DNA of 64,000 nucleotides from Campylobacter sp. CN_NE2 (GTDB lineage: Bacteria; Campylobacterota; Campylobacteria; Campylobacterales; Campylobacteraceae): assembly GCF_027797465.1 (NCBI RefSeq), contig NZ_CP115608.1:744001-808000 (forward strand), given 5' to 3'. Position numbers and translations under genes: made by a program. The stretch's first letter is position 1; each line of letters starts with the position of its first letter. This document shows, piece after piece, positions 7,501 through 17,036 of the stretch. The notes under the pieces were generated by a model that saw only the letters and a list, made by a program, of their open reading frames with translations, did no database searches and had not been told where the DNA came from.

Positions 7501-9177
7501 TTAATTTGCAAGTTGATCTTTGATAAGATCGCCAAGCGTCATTTTATCGTCGCTTTCGCTGTTGAATTTATCTAAATCTTCACGCTCTTTTTGTTTTGCA
7601 AGGCGTTTAATGCTTAGGCGAATTCTATTTTTCTTTTCATCGATAAATGCAATCGCAGCTTCGATTTCATCGCCTACTTTCAAATTCGCAGGATCAATCG
7701 CGCCTAAATCTTCTTTGCGGATTAGCGCATCGACATTATCGCCAAGTTCGACAAACACACCAAAATCTTTAATATCGCGAATTTTGCCTTTTACGATACT
7801 GCCTTGTGCGTGAGATTTTGCATACTCATTTACAGGGCTATCGGCTAAATCTTTGCGATTTAGAGAGATTTTTTGCGTTTCATTATCGATTTTGATGATT
7901 TTTACTTCTACTTCGTCGCCGACTTTGAATAAATTTTTGCATTTTTCATTTCTATCCCAAGAAGCATCTTCATTATGCAAAAGACCTTCAACGCTTCCGA
8001 TTTTAATAAATGCACCAAAATTTGTGATAGTCGTCACTACGCCTTTGACAACATCGCCTACTTTGTAAGCTTCGTTAAATTCGTCAAATGGTTTAGCTAA
8101 TAAATTTTTAAGGCTTACTCTTAATCTTCTTTCTGCTGCGTTGATTTCAACGACTTCGACATCGATTTCATCGCCTTCTGAAATGAAGTCTTTTGGATTT
8201 TTGATATTTTTATCCCAAGAAATTTCGCTGATATGCAAAAAGCCTTCAATGTCATTTCCCAAATCAACAAACGCACCATAAGGCTCTATGTTGCTAACTG
8301 TTACTTGGATAGTATCGCCGACTTCTAAGCTATCTTTGATTTCGTCCCATGGATCAGGCATTGCGCCTTTGATTGAAAGTGATAAATGTCTTTTGTCATT
8401 GTCATATTTGATAACTTTTACAGGAACCTTGTCGCCTTCTTTGTAAAGCGAATTTGGATTAACAGGACCTTTGTAGCTAATTTCGCTGTAATGAACTAGC
8501 CCATCTACGCCACCGACATCAACAAACATACCATAAGTTGTAATTTTTTTAACGACACCTTCGATGACGCCGTCATTTTCAACGATTTTTGAAATCGCTT
8601 CTTTTTTGACTTTTCTGTCTTCATCTAAAAGTTTTTTGCGAGAAACAACCACGCTTTGCTCGTCTTTGTCGATTTTAATAACTTTTACTTTATATGATTT
8701 GCCGATTACTGAATTTGAGTGTTTAAATGCACTTTGCGAACGAGGCATAAAAAATTCAACACTGTCGGAATTTACGCATACATAGCCACCTTTGTTAAAA
8801 GAAACGATTTTTACATCGAAAATATTTTCTGCATTTTCATCGAATTTTTCGATAAATTCTTTAACTTTTTCTTTTTTAAGTGCTTTTTTGTATGACACTA
8901 GCGGACGACCGCCTCTGCTACCTGTGATAGCAACTTTTATAGAATCGCCTTCTTTAAAAAGCAAATTGCCGTTTTCGTCAGTTATTTCAGAGATTTCTAA
9001 AACACCTTCTGATTTTCTACCGACATCGACAAATACTTCGCTGTCTTTTATAGCGACGATTCTACCCTCGCCAACTTCATCTCTTTCAGTCTTTTTGTAA
9101 GACTCTTCCAACATTGCCGCAAAATCTTCGTTTTCGAATTCTGCGTTATCTTGAACTTTTTCGTTCACCTTAGGCAT
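7501..9177 (-). CDS. rpsA: 30S ribosomal protein S1
   Basis: Binds mRNA and brings it to the 30S subunit. From the ATG at 9177 it has 558 residues with six S1 (OB-fold) repeats; repeats such as GMFVDVGGVDGLVHYSEIS and GAFVDLGNDIEGFLHISEISW are clear. An upstream in-frame start would add 14 residues, but the ATG at 9177 (MPKVNEKVQ) has the proper AAGGAATAAG ribosome site and family length. A -10 box lies at 9228-9233. The leader contains a GCTTTTT/AAAAAGC hairpin (9202-9217) that might serve autoregulation, as known for S1 elsewhere. Confidence 0.96.
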   Translation of the reverse strand: MPKVNEKVQDNAEFENEDFAAMLEESYKKTERDEVGEGRIVAIKDSEVFVDVGRKSEGVLEISEITDENGNLLFKEGDSIKVAITGSRGGRPLVSYKKALKKEKVKEFIEKFDENAENIFDVKIVSFNKGGYVCVNSDSVEFFMPRSQSAFKHSNSVIGKSYKVKVIKIDKDEQSVVVSRKKLLDEDRKVKKEAISKIVENDGVIEGVVKKITTYGMFVDVGGVDGLVHYSEISYKGPVNPNSLYKEGDKVPVKVIKYDNDKRHLSLSIKGAMPDPWDEIKDSLEVGDTIQVTVSNIEPYGAFVDLGNDIEGFLHISEISWDKNIKNPKDFISEGDEIDVEVVEINAAERRLRVSLKNLLAKPFDEFNEAYKVGDVVKGVVTTITNFGAFIKIGSVEGLLHNEDASWDRNEKCKNLFKVGDEVEVKIIKIDNETQKISLNRKDLADSPVNEYAKSHAQGSIVKGKIRDIKDFGVFVELGDNVDALIRKEDLGAIDPANLKVGDEIEAAIAFIDEKKNRIRLSIKRLAKQKEREDLDKFNSESDDKMTLGDLIKDQLAN

Positions 9178-9227
9178 CTTATTCCTTTTAAAATGATTTG
9201 CGCTTTTTAAAAAAAGCACGATTTATA

Positions 9228-9233
9228 ATTATA
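9228..9233 (-). promoter_or_regulatory. -10 box (TATAAT) of rpsA
   Basis: On the minus strand the sequence reads GCAATATAATTAT about 50 bases before the rpsA ATG. It is a perfect TATAAT behind AT-rich DNA, as expected for a Campylobacter sigma-70 promoter. Confidence 0.6.
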
Positions 9234-9316
9234 TTGCAAATTTACTTTATATTTTATAAAAAGAAATGGCTAAATTTTATGATGATATTCTAAAAATTTT
9301 TCTTGTGTTACTTTGC

Positions 9317-9512
9317 GAATTTGGGTTTGAGATTCTTCGCTTCACTTCGTTTCGCTCAGAATGACGAAATGGTGCGTTACAGAAAGGAATAACAAATGCC
9401 GACGATTTGTGGGGCTTTGGAGTGTGAGCGAATGAGACGCACTGTTTGTGCGTCGCAATGAAGCGAACACGAACAATCGCCACAAAGCTAGGCTCATCTC
9501 AATCCCAAATTC
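9317..9512. repeat. composite repeat region with 16-bp inverted ends
   Basis: GAATTTGGGTTTGAGA (9317-9332) is inverted with one mismatch at 9497-9512, bracketing 164 bases. Inside are an ATTCTTCG..CAGAATGAC repeat (9331-9365), of a kind frequent in bacterial intergenic DNA, and the 115-base structured element (9388-9502). The right arm overlaps the ispH stop codon, so the inverted repeat reaches the gene end. No protein gene is visible between rpsA and ispH. Confidence 0.55.
9388..9502. repeat. 115-base structured element, copy 1
   Basis: Shares AATAACAAATGCCGACGA, TTTGTGGGGCTT and ATCGCCACAAAGCTAGGC with copy 2 at 24465-24579; both are exactly 115 bases. Pairings: GCC with GGC (9398-9400, 9491-9493), TTTGTGG with CCACAAA (9406-9412, 9480-9486), GTGTGAGC with GCGAACAC (9422-9429, 9463-9470, tandem GA mismatch), GACGCAC with GTGCGTC (9436-9442, 9448-9454), loop TGTTT. 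The two inner helices differ in sequence between copies but stay paired. It lies just after the ispH stop. The sense strand is unknown. Confidence 0.7.
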
Positions 9513-10347
9513 AAAATTTAAAATTTTCTATTTTTGCTATAACTTTTTGTATAATCCAATCCGGTGTGCTAGCCCCTGCACTAATCCCGCACAAATTTTT
9601 ATTTTCAAACCACGAAATTTCTAGTTCATTTTCATTTTCTATTAGGTAGCTATCTTTGCAAAATTTTTGCGAAATCAAAAAAAGTTGCTTTGTGTTTGAT
9701 GAATTTTTTCCGCCTATGATTATCATTATATCGGCTCTTTCGGCTAGTTCTTTGGCGGCTTCTTGGTTTTCAAGTGTAGCGTTACAAATCGTGTTAAAAA
9801 CGCGAACTTCACGGACTTTTTTAACTAAAAAATCAACTATTTTCATAAAATTTTCTATTTTTTTGGTCGTTTGCGAAACAACGGCAACCTTGCTTTTAAA
9901 TTTGATATTTTCAAGCTCACTCTCATCTAAAACCACAAACACCCTGCTTTGGTCTTTGCCATAAGATTTCACACCTTTTACTTCGGGGTGGTTAGTATCT
10001 CCAAAAATGACTATATCATAGCCGTTTTCGCTCATCTCTTCTACGATTTGTTGTGGTTTGGTTACAAATGGGCATGTTGCGTCGATTAGCTCTTTATTTT
10101 GTGATTTTAAAATTTCCAAATCGTCCTTTGTGATGCCGTGTGTGCGTATGATTAACTTATTTTCATCGGTAATTTCAGAAATTCCGCTAAGGGTTTTGAC
10201 GCCAAATTTATCTTTTAGCCGTTTTATCTCTTCTGCGTTGTGGATTAGTTCGCCGATAGTTGCGGCAGTTCCTGCACTCTCAGCCATTTTTATGGCTCTT
10301 TTTACGCCAAAACAAAATCCACAACTACTAGCAAGTTCAATCTTCAA
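9511..10347 (-). CDS. ispH: 4-hydroxy-3-methylbut-2-enyl diphosphate reductase
   Basis: Last step of the MEP isoprenoid pathway: reduces HMBPP to IPP and DMAPP using a [4Fe-4S] cluster. The 278 residues carry the three cluster cysteines ([28 protein letters not shown]), the conserved His residues (ELIHN, RTHGI, TNHPEV) and the SSNT phosphate-binding motif. The start overlaps the aroA end by 11 bases. A structured repeat begins immediately after the stop. ispDF of the same pathway lies elsewhere in the window (32519). Confidence 0.96.
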   Translation of the reverse strand: MKIELASSCGFCFGVKRAIKMAESAGTAATIGELIHNAEEIKRLKDKFGVKTLSGISEITDENKLIIRTHGITKDDLEILKSQNKELIDATCPFVTKPQQIVEEMSENGYDIVIFGDTNHPEVKGVKSYGKDQSRVFVVLDESELENIKFKSKVAVVSQTTKKIENFMKIVDFLVKKVREVRVFNTICNATLENQEAAKELAERADIMIIIGGKNSSNTKQLFLISQKFCKDSYLIENENELEISWFENKNLCGISAGASTPDWIIQKVIAKIENFKF

Positions 10348-11614
10348 CTTTTGCTCCGATTTGTCTTAAAATATCTTTGAAATTTGGAAATGAAGTAGCG
10401 ATACACTCGTCATCTTCGATAATCATACCACTTTTTAAGCCCAAAATCGCAAAACTCATCGCAATACGGTGATCGCCGCATGGTGTGATGATGGCAGGTT
10501 GCAACTGGCAACCGCCCGTGATTTCAAAGCCGTCTTCAAACTCCACTATTTCCACGCCGCAAGTTTTTAGTCCCTTAACCATGACACTGATTCTATCGCA
10601 CTCTTTGACACGAAGCTCTTTTGCGTTTCTTAGGCTACTTTTTCCGTTCGCACATGCAAATGCAATCGCTAACGCAGGGGCTTCATCGATCAGCCACGGA
10701 ATATTTTCGCTAACACTCACAGCTTTTAACGGAGCATAGCTAACTTCTATATCGCCGATTTCTTCGTAAATTTCGCTAGTTTTTTTAAATTTTATATCGG
10801 CTCCCATTTGGCGTAAAATTTCATAAGCGTAAGTGCGAGTTTTGTTTAAAAGCATATTTTTTAAAACAATTTTTGAATTTGGAATAATACACGCTGCCAC
10901 GGCATAGAAAAACGCCGAACTTGGGTCATTTGGCACAAAAATTTCAAGCGGTTTGAGTGGTTTTTGCAAAGGTTTCACGCTTAGAGTTAGCCCGTCCCCG
11001 CTGATTTCAGCTCCCATACCTTTTAGCATTCGCTCTGTGTGATCTCTACTAAGCTCAGGCTCACTAAATTTGCAACCATTGCCGTTTAAGCCAGCCAAAA
11101 TAAGGGCAGTTTTAACTTGTGCTGATGAAATTTTGCTCTCATATTCAAAATATTCTAACTTTCCGCCTTGTATGGCTAATGGAGCCTTATCACCGCCGTT
11201 TCGTCCGTAAATTTTAGCTCCGACTTTTGCCAAAGGATCGCCTACTCGCTTCATCGGTCTTTCGTTTAGATATTTATCGCCGCTTAGTACAAAAAAGCCA
11301 TCCAAACTAGCTAAAAGTCCCATAAAAAGGCGCATAGCAGTGCCTGAATTTCCGCATTCGAGTATGCAGTTTGGCTCTTTTGGTTTTTCAGGCGGCGTGA
11401 TACAAACACAATCGTCCTTGATTTCAACCTTTGCACCCAAATTTTCAACGATTTTTAGAGTGCATTTTGTATCTTCGGCAAAAAGATAGTTTTTGATTTT
11501 CGTCGTTCCGCCTGAGAGTAGCGAAAAAATCGCAGCTCTGTGCGAAATCGATTTATCCGAAGCGATATTTGAAATCTCTGCCTTAAAAGCAGAGCTTTGA
11601 GCATAAATTTTCAT
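10337..11614 (-). CDS. aroA: 5-enolpyruvylshikimate-3-phosphate synthase
   Basis: Joins shikimate-3-phosphate and phosphoenolpyruvate in aromatic amino-acid synthesis. The 425 residues contain [11 protein letters not shown] (shikimate-phosphate site), [12 protein letters not shown] (PEP loop, with the sensitive-type NSGTAMR order), [10 protein letters not shown] and the C-terminal [13 protein letters not shown]. It overlaps pheT by four bases upstream and ispH by 11 downstream, so it sits in the pheS-pheT-aroA-ispH run. The motif order suggests a class I or hybrid-type enzyme; I would not rely on class assignment. Confidence 0.95.
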   Translation of the reverse strand: MKIYAQSSAFKAEISNIASDKSISHRAAIFSLLSGGTTKIKNYLFAEDTKCTLKIVENLGAKVEIKDDCVCITPPEKPKEPNCILECGNSGTAMRLFMGLLASLDGFFVLSGDKYLNERPMKRVGDPLAKVGAKIYGRNGGDKAPLAIQGGKLEYFEYESKISSAQVKTALILAGLNGNGCKFSEPELSRDHTERMLKGMGAEISGDGLTLSVKPLQKPLKPLEIFVPNDPSSAFFYAVAACIIPNSKIVLKNMLLNKTRTYAYEILRQMGADIKFKKTSEIYEEIGDIEVSYAPLKAVSVSENIPWLIDEAPALAIAFACANGKSSLRNAKELRVKECDRISVMVKGLKTCGVEIVEFEDGFEITGGCQLQPAIITPCGDHRIAMSFAILGLKSGMIIEDDECIATSFPNFKDILRQIGAKVED

Positions 11615-13941
11615 CTTAAATTTAGTCCTAATTTTTCATTTAATGCTTTTAAAATTTTATCCATGATACCGGCTATATCATCATCTTCAAGCGTTTTTTC
11701 CATATCTTGGAAATTGAATTTGATTGTCAAAGAAATGCTATCTTTTAAATTCTCGTCTTTATAAATATCAATCGGCAAGAATTCCTTTAAATTCGCAATT
11801 TCTAACGAATTTATACATTTTTTAATCTCTTCAAAACGCATAGATTTTGGCACAACTAGGCTTAAATCTCTACTAATGCTTGGAAATTTAGAATATGCTT
11901 TTGCTTCGATTTTTTCAAATTTTAAAGCAGAAAAATCAATCTCACAAACATAAGTTTTAGCCAAATCTCGCTTAGCTTCAAAAGCATTATCAACTCTGCC
12001 GATAAAGCCCACTTTAACGCCATTTTGCACGATGTTTGCTTGTTCAAATTCGCTTAGGAAAGGCACAAGCGTTTGCGGAACTTCGCAACTAAATTTACCG
12101 ATAACATTTTGAATTAAATTTGCAAAATATATAAAATCAACACTCGCAGGTTTTGCCGAATTTAAAAGCGATTGCTCGTTTTTTAGACCACTGGCGATAA
12201 ATGAAATTTTTTGGCTTTGAACTCCGCCCGCGTCAAAAACGCTTCCAAGCTCAAAAAGCTTAATCGCTCTTTTTGAATTTTTCGTATTTCGCTCGGCACT
12301 GCTTAATAAATGATTTATAAGTGTCGGTCTTAGCGTATTTAGCTCGTTGTTTATCGGATTTAAAATTTCGATTTTGCAAGGTGCATAGCCAAATTCGCTT
12401 AGTTTTTCTTTATCGTCAAAAACATAATGAACGCACTCAAAAAAGCCGTTATCGGCTGCTTTTTGGCGTAAATTTTTTGCATTTTTATAATCAAAAAATG
12501 TTTGATTTAATCGGTTGCTCTCAACAAATTCAAGCGGTTTTGCCTGAATATTATCAATGCCGATTATTCGCACAATCTCTTCACAAATATCTTGCGAATT
12601 TGCTATGTCATGCCTAAATTCAGGCACTTTTACGCTGATTAAATCGCCTTGCGAATTTATCTCAAAACCAAGCCTTTTTAGAATTTTTACAATGTCGCTT
12701 GGCGAAATTTCCATTCCGGCTTTTTTATTGATTTCATTATTTGTAAAGCTTACTATGCTTACTTCGCTTTGCGGGGCGATTTTTTGCGTTCCTGCATACA
12801 AATTTATGCTTTCGTTTTTTGCCAAATTTGCAAAAATCAAATCAAGTCCTAGCTCTAAATTTGGCTCACTTCCCCTGACCGAGCGATAAAGTTGCTCGTC
12901 GCCTTTTAGGCTTTTATCTTCGCCTGTTGCTGTTGCGATAATCTCAGGAAGCGTATAATTTGCTTCAAGTAAGACGGTTTTTGTGTTTTCATCAGCCTTG
13001 AATTCGGCATTTTGCGAAATTCCGGCTAAGGAAATTTGCTTATCACAGCAATAAATTCCGCAATTTCCATATTTTTCTTGATTGATTTTAAGTGCGATTT
13101 TATCGCATTTTTCGCAAATTTTATTATAATCATAAGCCCTTATTAAAACCCCCGTTGTATGCACGGCATAATTTATCAAATTTGCGATAAAATTTGCACC
13201 TAATAAATCCGCAAAACCCAAACGAAGCGAACGCAACAAATCAAACGAAACTTTTTCTTTTATCTCAAACGCACGATACGCAAATTTGGCATTTATTTTA
13301 TCGTCGCTGTGAAGCGAAAGCAACCTTCCGATGCCTAAAAGCCCGTCTTGTTCTTCGTAAATTTTTCTATCTTTCAACGGCAAATCAAGCGCAGCACTTA
13401 AATCTCTTGCAACGCCCCTAATGCTTAGACAATCGCTTCTATTTGGCGTAAGATCGACTTCGATAACATCATCGCTAAAAGCTTTAAATTCACAAAGTTC
13501 TTTGCCAAGAGTTAGTTCGCCTATACTGCTATCAAGCACCATTATGCCGTCATTTAGCTTTGGCAAATTTAGCTCAGTTGCCGAGCAAATCATACCATAA
13601 CTCTCTACGCCACGAAGTTTGGCAGGTTTTATTTCTAGTCCGTTTGGAAGCACGGCTCCGACTAGGCTCACAGCCACAAACTGCCCCGCTGCGACATTTT
13701 TTGCGCCACATACGATTTGCAAAACTTCGCTTCCAATATCAACTTCGCAAACGCTTAGATGATCTGAATTTTCATGAGCTTTTCTGCTTTTTACAAAGCC
13801 AACCACGACCTTTTTTGGGATTTCAATCTTGCGATAACTATCAACTTCTAAGCCTATCGAATTTAGCGTTTTTAAAAGCTCATCGGTGCTAACGCCTGAA
13901 ATATCAATCCACTCTTGTAACCACTCTCTTGTAACTATCAT
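11611..13941 (-). CDS. pheT: phenylalanyl-tRNA synthetase beta subunit
   Basis: Forms the alpha2-beta2 PheRS that charges tRNA-Phe. The 776 residues show the N-terminal EMAP-like tRNA-binding domain (about 40-150, [21 protein letters not shown]), then B3/B4 editing and B5 domains and a C-terminal anticodon-binding FDX-ACB domain (about 680-776, [12 protein letters not shown]). The ATG overlaps the pheS stop (ATGA) and the stop overlaps aroA by four bases. Length and domain order match the bacterial family. Confidence 0.95.
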   Translation of the reverse strand: MIVTREWLQEWIDISGVSTDELLKTLNSIGLEVDSYRKIEIPKKVVVGFVKSRKAHENSDHLSVCEVDIGSEVLQIVCGAKNVAAGQFVAVSLVGAVLPNGLEIKPAKLRGVESYGMICSATELNLPKLNDGIMVLDSSIGELTLGKELCEFKAFSDDVIEVDLTPNRSDCLSIRGVARDLSAALDLPLKDRKIYEEQDGLLGIGRLLSLHSDDKINAKFAYRAFEIKEKVSFDLLRSLRLGFADLLGANFIANLINYAVHTTGVLIRAYDYNKICEKCDKIALKINQEKYGNCGIYCCDKQISLAGISQNAEFKADENTKTVLLEANYTLPEIIATATGEDKSLKGDEQLYRSVRGSEPNLELGLDLIFANLAKNESINLYAGTQKIAPQSEVSIVSFTNNEINKKAGMEISPSDIVKILKRLGFEINSQGDLISVKVPEFRHDIANSQDICEEIVRIIGIDNIQAKPLEFVESNRLNQTFFDYKNAKNLRQKAADNGFFECVHYVFDDKEKLSEFGYAPCKIEILNPINNELNTLRPTLINHLLSSAERNTKNSKRAIKLFELGSVFDAGGVQSQKISFIASGLKNEQSLLNSAKPASVDFIYFANLIQNVIGKFSCEVPQTLVPFLSEFEQANIVQNGVKVGFIGRVDNAFEAKRDLAKTYVCEIDFSALKFEKIEAKAYSKFPSISRDLSLVVPKSMRFEEIKKCINSLEIANLKEFLPIDIYKDENLKDSISLTIKFNFQDMEKTLEDDDIAGIMDKILKALNEKLGLNLR

Positions 13942-14933
13942 TTAAATTGCTCCAATAATCTAATATCGCCTTCAAATAATGAACGCAAGTCAGGTATGCG
14001 GTGAAGTAGCATTGCAAAACGCTCCACGCCAAGCCCAAAAGCGTATCCGCTGACATTTTTCCAGCCCACAGCTTTAAAAACATTTGGATCAACCACGCCG
14101 CTTCCTAGCACTTCAAGCCAACCTGTTTGTTTGCAAACCCTGCAACCTGCACCTTTACAGAAAATACAACTTATATCAACTTCAGTGCTAGGCTCCGTAA
14201 ATGGGAAAAAGCTAGGTCGAAAGCGAACCTTGACATCGCCAAACATATAAACTAAAAATTTTTGCAAAATATCTTTTAAATTTGCAAAACTTACTTTGTC
14301 GCCTTCTTCTACCACAAGACCTTCAACCTGATGAAACATAGGCGTGTGTGTTAAATCCAAATCCCGTCTAAAAACAGCACCGGGAGCTATCATGCGAATC
14401 GGCGGTTTGCCAAATTTTTCCATTGTGCGAATTTGAACGCCGCTTGTGTGAGTGCGAAGCAAATTTGAATTATTTAGATAAAATGTATCTTGCATATCGC
14501 GCGCAGGGTGGTATTTTGGTAAATTTAACGCTTCGAAATTATGAAAATCATCTTCGATAAGCGGTCCTGTTTCGACGCTAAAATTTTGTGAGATAAAATA
14601 CTCAATAATCTTATCCATAGTCGCCATTACAGGGTGCAATGCGCCGTTTGCAGCGTTTTCGTTAAACATAGTAACATCGATGGCTTCTGCTTTCATCGCT
14701 TCTTTTTGCGCTTTTGTTTCTAAAATCGCCTTTTTTTCGCTGATTAACTCGCCAAAAAAATCTCTTTGTTTGTTTGCGTTTTGTGCAAATTCTCTTTTTT
14801 GTTCGTTTGGAACATTTTTGAGATTATTAAAAAGCTCGGTTATAAGCCCTTTTTTGCCAAAAAGTTCAAGTCTGATTTTTTCAATCTCATCAAGGCTTTC
14901 GGCATTTTTGATTTTCGCTTCATACTCTTGCAA
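13938..14933 (-). CDS. pheS: phenylalanyl-tRNA synthetase alpha subunit
   Basis: Catalytic class II subunit of PheRS. The 331 residues comprise an N-terminal coiled-coil arm (1-90) and the class II core: motif 2 around [21 protein letters not shown] and motif 3 [14 protein letters not shown], with FTEPSTEVD between them. The start is TTG at 14931-14933, seven bases after AAGGA; no ATG gives a proper N-terminus. A Cys-rich insert ([22 protein letters not shown]) is normal for the bacterial alpha subunit. Confidence 0.95.
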   Translation of the reverse strand: MQEYEAKIKNAESLDEIEKIRLELFGKKGLITELFNNLKNVPNEQKREFAQNANKQRDFFGELISEKKAILETKAQKEAMKAEAIDVTMFNENAANGALHPVMATMDKIIEYFISQNFSVETGPLIEDDFHNFEALNLPKYHPARDMQDTFYLNNSNLLRTHTSGVQIRTMEKFGKPPIRMIAPGAVFRRDLDLTHTPMFHQVEGLVVEEGDKVSFANLKDILQKFLVYMFGDVKVRFRPSFFPFTEPSTEVDISCIFCKGAGCRVCKQTGWLEVLGSGVVDPNVFKAVGWKNVSGYAFGLGVERFAMLLHRIPDLRSLFEGDIRLLEQFK

Positions 14934-15032
14934 AGTCTAATCCTTAGTAAAAATTTTCGCTAGATTGTATAAAAAAAATGATAAAAACAAGGTAAAATTT
15001 AAAAAATTTGCCTAGAATTTAGCAAATTTTAG

Positions 15033-15038
15033 TATAAT
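15033..15038 (+). promoter_or_regulatory. -10 box (TATAAT) of hinT
   Basis: TTTTAGTATAATTTTC, with an exact TATAAT, sits 39 bases before the ATG in the gap between divergent pheS and hinT. A GGAG ribosome site follows at about 15066. Confidence 0.6.
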
Positions 15039-15076
15039 TTTCACGCACAAAATATCTTAAAATTTAGGAGCAAAAA

Positions 15077-15433
15077 ATGACAATTTTCGAAAAAATAGTC
15101 GCAGGTGAAATTCCATGCAACAAAGTCCTTGAAACCGATAAATTCCTAGCTTTTCACGATATAAATCCAAAAGCGCCAATCCACATTTTAGCAATCCCAA
15201 AAAAATGCTATGAAAGCTTTCAGGTAATGGACGCCGAGCTTATGGGCGAGATGACAAAATTTATCCAAGAAGTCGCCAAAACAATGGGGCTAGATAAAAC
15301 AGGGTATAGACTTATCTCAAACTGTGGCGAAAACGGCGGACAGGAAGTTCCGCATTTACATTTTCACATTTTAGGCGGCACAAAACTCGCATGGGGGCAT
15401 TTTAGAGACCCAAATACAAAAGATAATTTTTAA
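15077..15433 (+). CDS. hinT: HIT-family purine nucleoside phosphoramidase
   Basis: Cytoplasmic HINT-type hydrolase of purine nucleoside phosphoramidates such as AMP-lysine. The 118 residues end with the HxHxH active site (VPHLHFHILGG), and the N-terminus MTIFEKIVAGEIPCNKV is typical of the branch. In C. jejuni it also lies next to pheS (recalled as Cj0898). It has its own promoter and a good ribosome site. The cellular role in Campylobacter is unclear. Confidence 0.92.
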   Translation: MTIFEKIVAGEIPCNKVLETDKFLAFHDINPKAPIHILAIPKKCYESFQVMDAELMGEMTKFIQEVAKTMGLDKTGYRLISNCGENGGQEVPHLHFHILGGTKLAWGHFRDPNTKDNF

Positions 15434-15448
15434 TCACAAATAAATTTT

Positions 15449-15474
15449 GAGAATTTGCCGTGTGGCAAATTCTC
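15449..15474 (+). terminator. hairpin after hinT (GAGAATTTGCC stem)
   Basis: Perfect 11-bp inverted repeat, GAGAATTTGCC with GGCAAATTCTC, loop GTGT, 16 bases after the hinT stop. No clean T-run follows (CACTACAAAAAATTTT), so termination is uncertain. The core GAATTTGC/GCAAATTC stem recurs at 39537 and 56239 and is part of the commonest word of this window. Confidence 0.5.
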
Positions 15475-15564
15475 ACTACAAAAAATTTTAAACTTGTTAG
15501 CAACTTTAATATAAATAATTTTTAAGTTTCAAAAAGTAATATTTCACAAAGGATTTTTAAAAAG

Positions 15565-16500
15565 ATGATAGGATATTTACGACTTATTTTAGCTTGTGGT
15601 GTAATGCTATATCACATATTTATCGATAGTTTTATACTTTTTGGTCCGTTTTGTGTGATAATATTTTACATTTTGGCAGGTTCTGTTAGCACAAAATTAC
15701 TAAATTTATACTCTCCAAAAGAATATCTTAAAGATAGATTTTTACGCATTTATCCTGTGTTTTTCCTTTATATAAGTTTAGCATTTTTATTTTTTTATTT
15801 TAGTGGTTTTTTGGAATTTGAAACAACTTTTGCAAAAACACTAGCATATTTTGCACTTATCCCAATAAATTATTTTGAGCTAATTGATCTTGAAGTAATA
15901 AATTACAGAATAGGCGTTATTTTCACTCCTGCATTTTCACTTGGACTTGAAGTTCAAATTTATCTAATTTTTGCACTTTTATTTGCCCTGAAAAAAGAGA
16001 AATTTATGAAAATTTTAGCCATTATTTCATTTATCATTTTTGCCATATCAAATTTAGTGATTATAGATAATGAAATAATTTATAATTGGGATTATAGATA
16101 TTTTTGGGGAGTGTTTTTTGTTTTTTATATAGGCAAATTAATCAGAGAAAAGAAACTAAAAGAACTTAGAATTTGGTGGTTAGCTTTGCTTGTAGTTGTA
16201 GTGGCAAATATATATCTTTGTGATGCCTATGCTTTTGAATTACCATTTGCTGTGCTAGTTGGCATTCCGCTTGTATATAAGCTTTCACAACCCAAATTTA
16301 AAGCCAAATTTAATGGTCTTTGTGGAGCTTTGAGCTATCATATTTTTTTAAATCATCTTTTGTTTATTTATATTTCTTTGTGGCATTTTGATAAAATAAA
16401 TATACCATTTGTCATAATCTGCTCGGTTTTATTCGGACTTTTAGCTTATAAATTCATCGAAAAACCTATTGAGAGAATTCGTTTTAAATCTATTTCATAA
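15565..16500 (+). CDS. acyltransferase-3 family integral membrane protein
   Basis: 311-residue membrane protein of the acyltransferase_3 (OafA/NodX-like) family, which O-acylates surface sugars. The family landmarks are RLILACGVMLYH at the N-terminus (Arg and His motif), SLGLEVQIYLIF mid-protein, LSYHIFLNHLLF near the end and a closing IEKPIERIRF. About ten hydrophobic helices are visible. The gene is more AT-rich than its neighbours and stands alone between hinT and a G12 tract, which suggests an accessory or acquired gene. The acyl group and sugar cannot be predicted. A TTTCACAAAGGA ribosome region precedes the ATG. Confidence 0.8.
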   Translation: MIGYLRLILACGVMLYHIFIDSFILFGPFCVIIFYILAGSVSTKLLNLYSPKEYLKDRFLRIYPVFFLYISLAFLFFYFSGFLEFETTFAKTLAYFALIPINYFELIDLEVINYRIGVIFTPAFSLGLEVQIYLIFALLFALKKEKFMKILAIISFIIFAISNLVIIDNEIIYNWDYRYFWGVFFVFYIGKLIREKKLKELRIWWLALLVVVVANIYLCDAYAFELPFAVLVGIPLVYKLSQPKFKAKFNGLCGALSYHIFLNHLLFIYISLWHFDKINIPFVIICSVLFGLLAYKFIEKPIERIRFKSIS

Positions 16501-16622
16501 ACTTCTTTGACAAAAAAAACACAAAATATTTTTTAAATTCTCTATTTTTTTATCAAAATTTAGAAAAAATCATCAAATTTTTCATTTTTTTCAAAAAAAA
16601 TTGAAAATTTAAGTTTTTATTA

Positions 16623-16634
16623 GGGGGGGGGGGG
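16623..16634 (+). repeat. G12 homopolymer tract (candidate phase-variable promoter)
   Basis: Twelve consecutive G residues in otherwise very AT-rich DNA, 48 bases before the ATG of the next gene. Poly-G tracts of this length slip readily in Campylobacter and drive phase variation. This one is not in a reading frame. It lies just upstream of a possible -10 (TATAAAATT at about 16656), so it would change promoter spacing rather than a reading frame. Confidence 0.75.
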
Positions 16635-16681
16635 TAAAATTACGGATAATTTTTTATAAAATTTTCTACAAGGAGTCAAAA

Positions 16682-16939
16682 ATGACAAAAAGTTTTGTAA
16701 AAGTTGGTTTAGCATTAGGCTTATTAATGGGTTCTGCTTCATTTGCTATGGCAGATAGTTGTGAAGCACAACTTGCAAAAAATGATGCAGAATGGCGAGA
16801 GGCTGTTGATCAGCTAATGGAAGAAAACGATAAACTAAAATATGAGAATGAGCAATTGAAAAAGAAGTTGAATCAAAAGAAAAAAACTTCAAGCGATTCA
16901 ACTAAGAAAAGTAAAAAACAAGTAATATTATGTCCGTAA
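16682..16939 (+). CDS. small exported coiled-coil protein
   Basis: 85 residues, unknown family. A clear Sec signal peptide (TKSFVKVGLALGLLMGSASFAMA, cut before DSCEAQ) is followed by a charged coiled coil (about 30-70: EAVDQLMEENDKLKYENEQLKKKL), a Lys/Ser-rich stretch and the end QVILCP. Two Cys, one at each end of the mature chain, could form disulfides. AAGGAG precedes the ATG. The G12 tract just upstream suggests on/off expression, as for surface or periplasmic products. It also resembles small lysis- or envelope-associated coiled-coil proteins, but I make no functional claim. Confidence 0.7.
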   Translation: MTKSFVKVGLALGLLMGSASFAMADSCEAQLAKNDAEWREAVDQLMEENDKLKYENEQLKKKLNQKKKTSSDSTKKSKKQVILCP

Positions 16940-17036
16940 TAAATATTTAATTTAATTATAAATTTATTATAATATAATTATATTTATAAAAAAATAAAAC
17001 TCTGTTTTAGAGAAATCAGATATTAAAATTATTTGA

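Noticed and set aside
9178-9219. 14-residue N-terminal extension of S1
   Set aside because: The ATG at 9177 has the ribosome site and gives the family length.
9277-9483. 68-residue minus frame between rpsA and ispH
   Set aside because: It reads through the repeat composite (SERNEVKRRISN is a translation of the repeat) and lacks a ribosome site.
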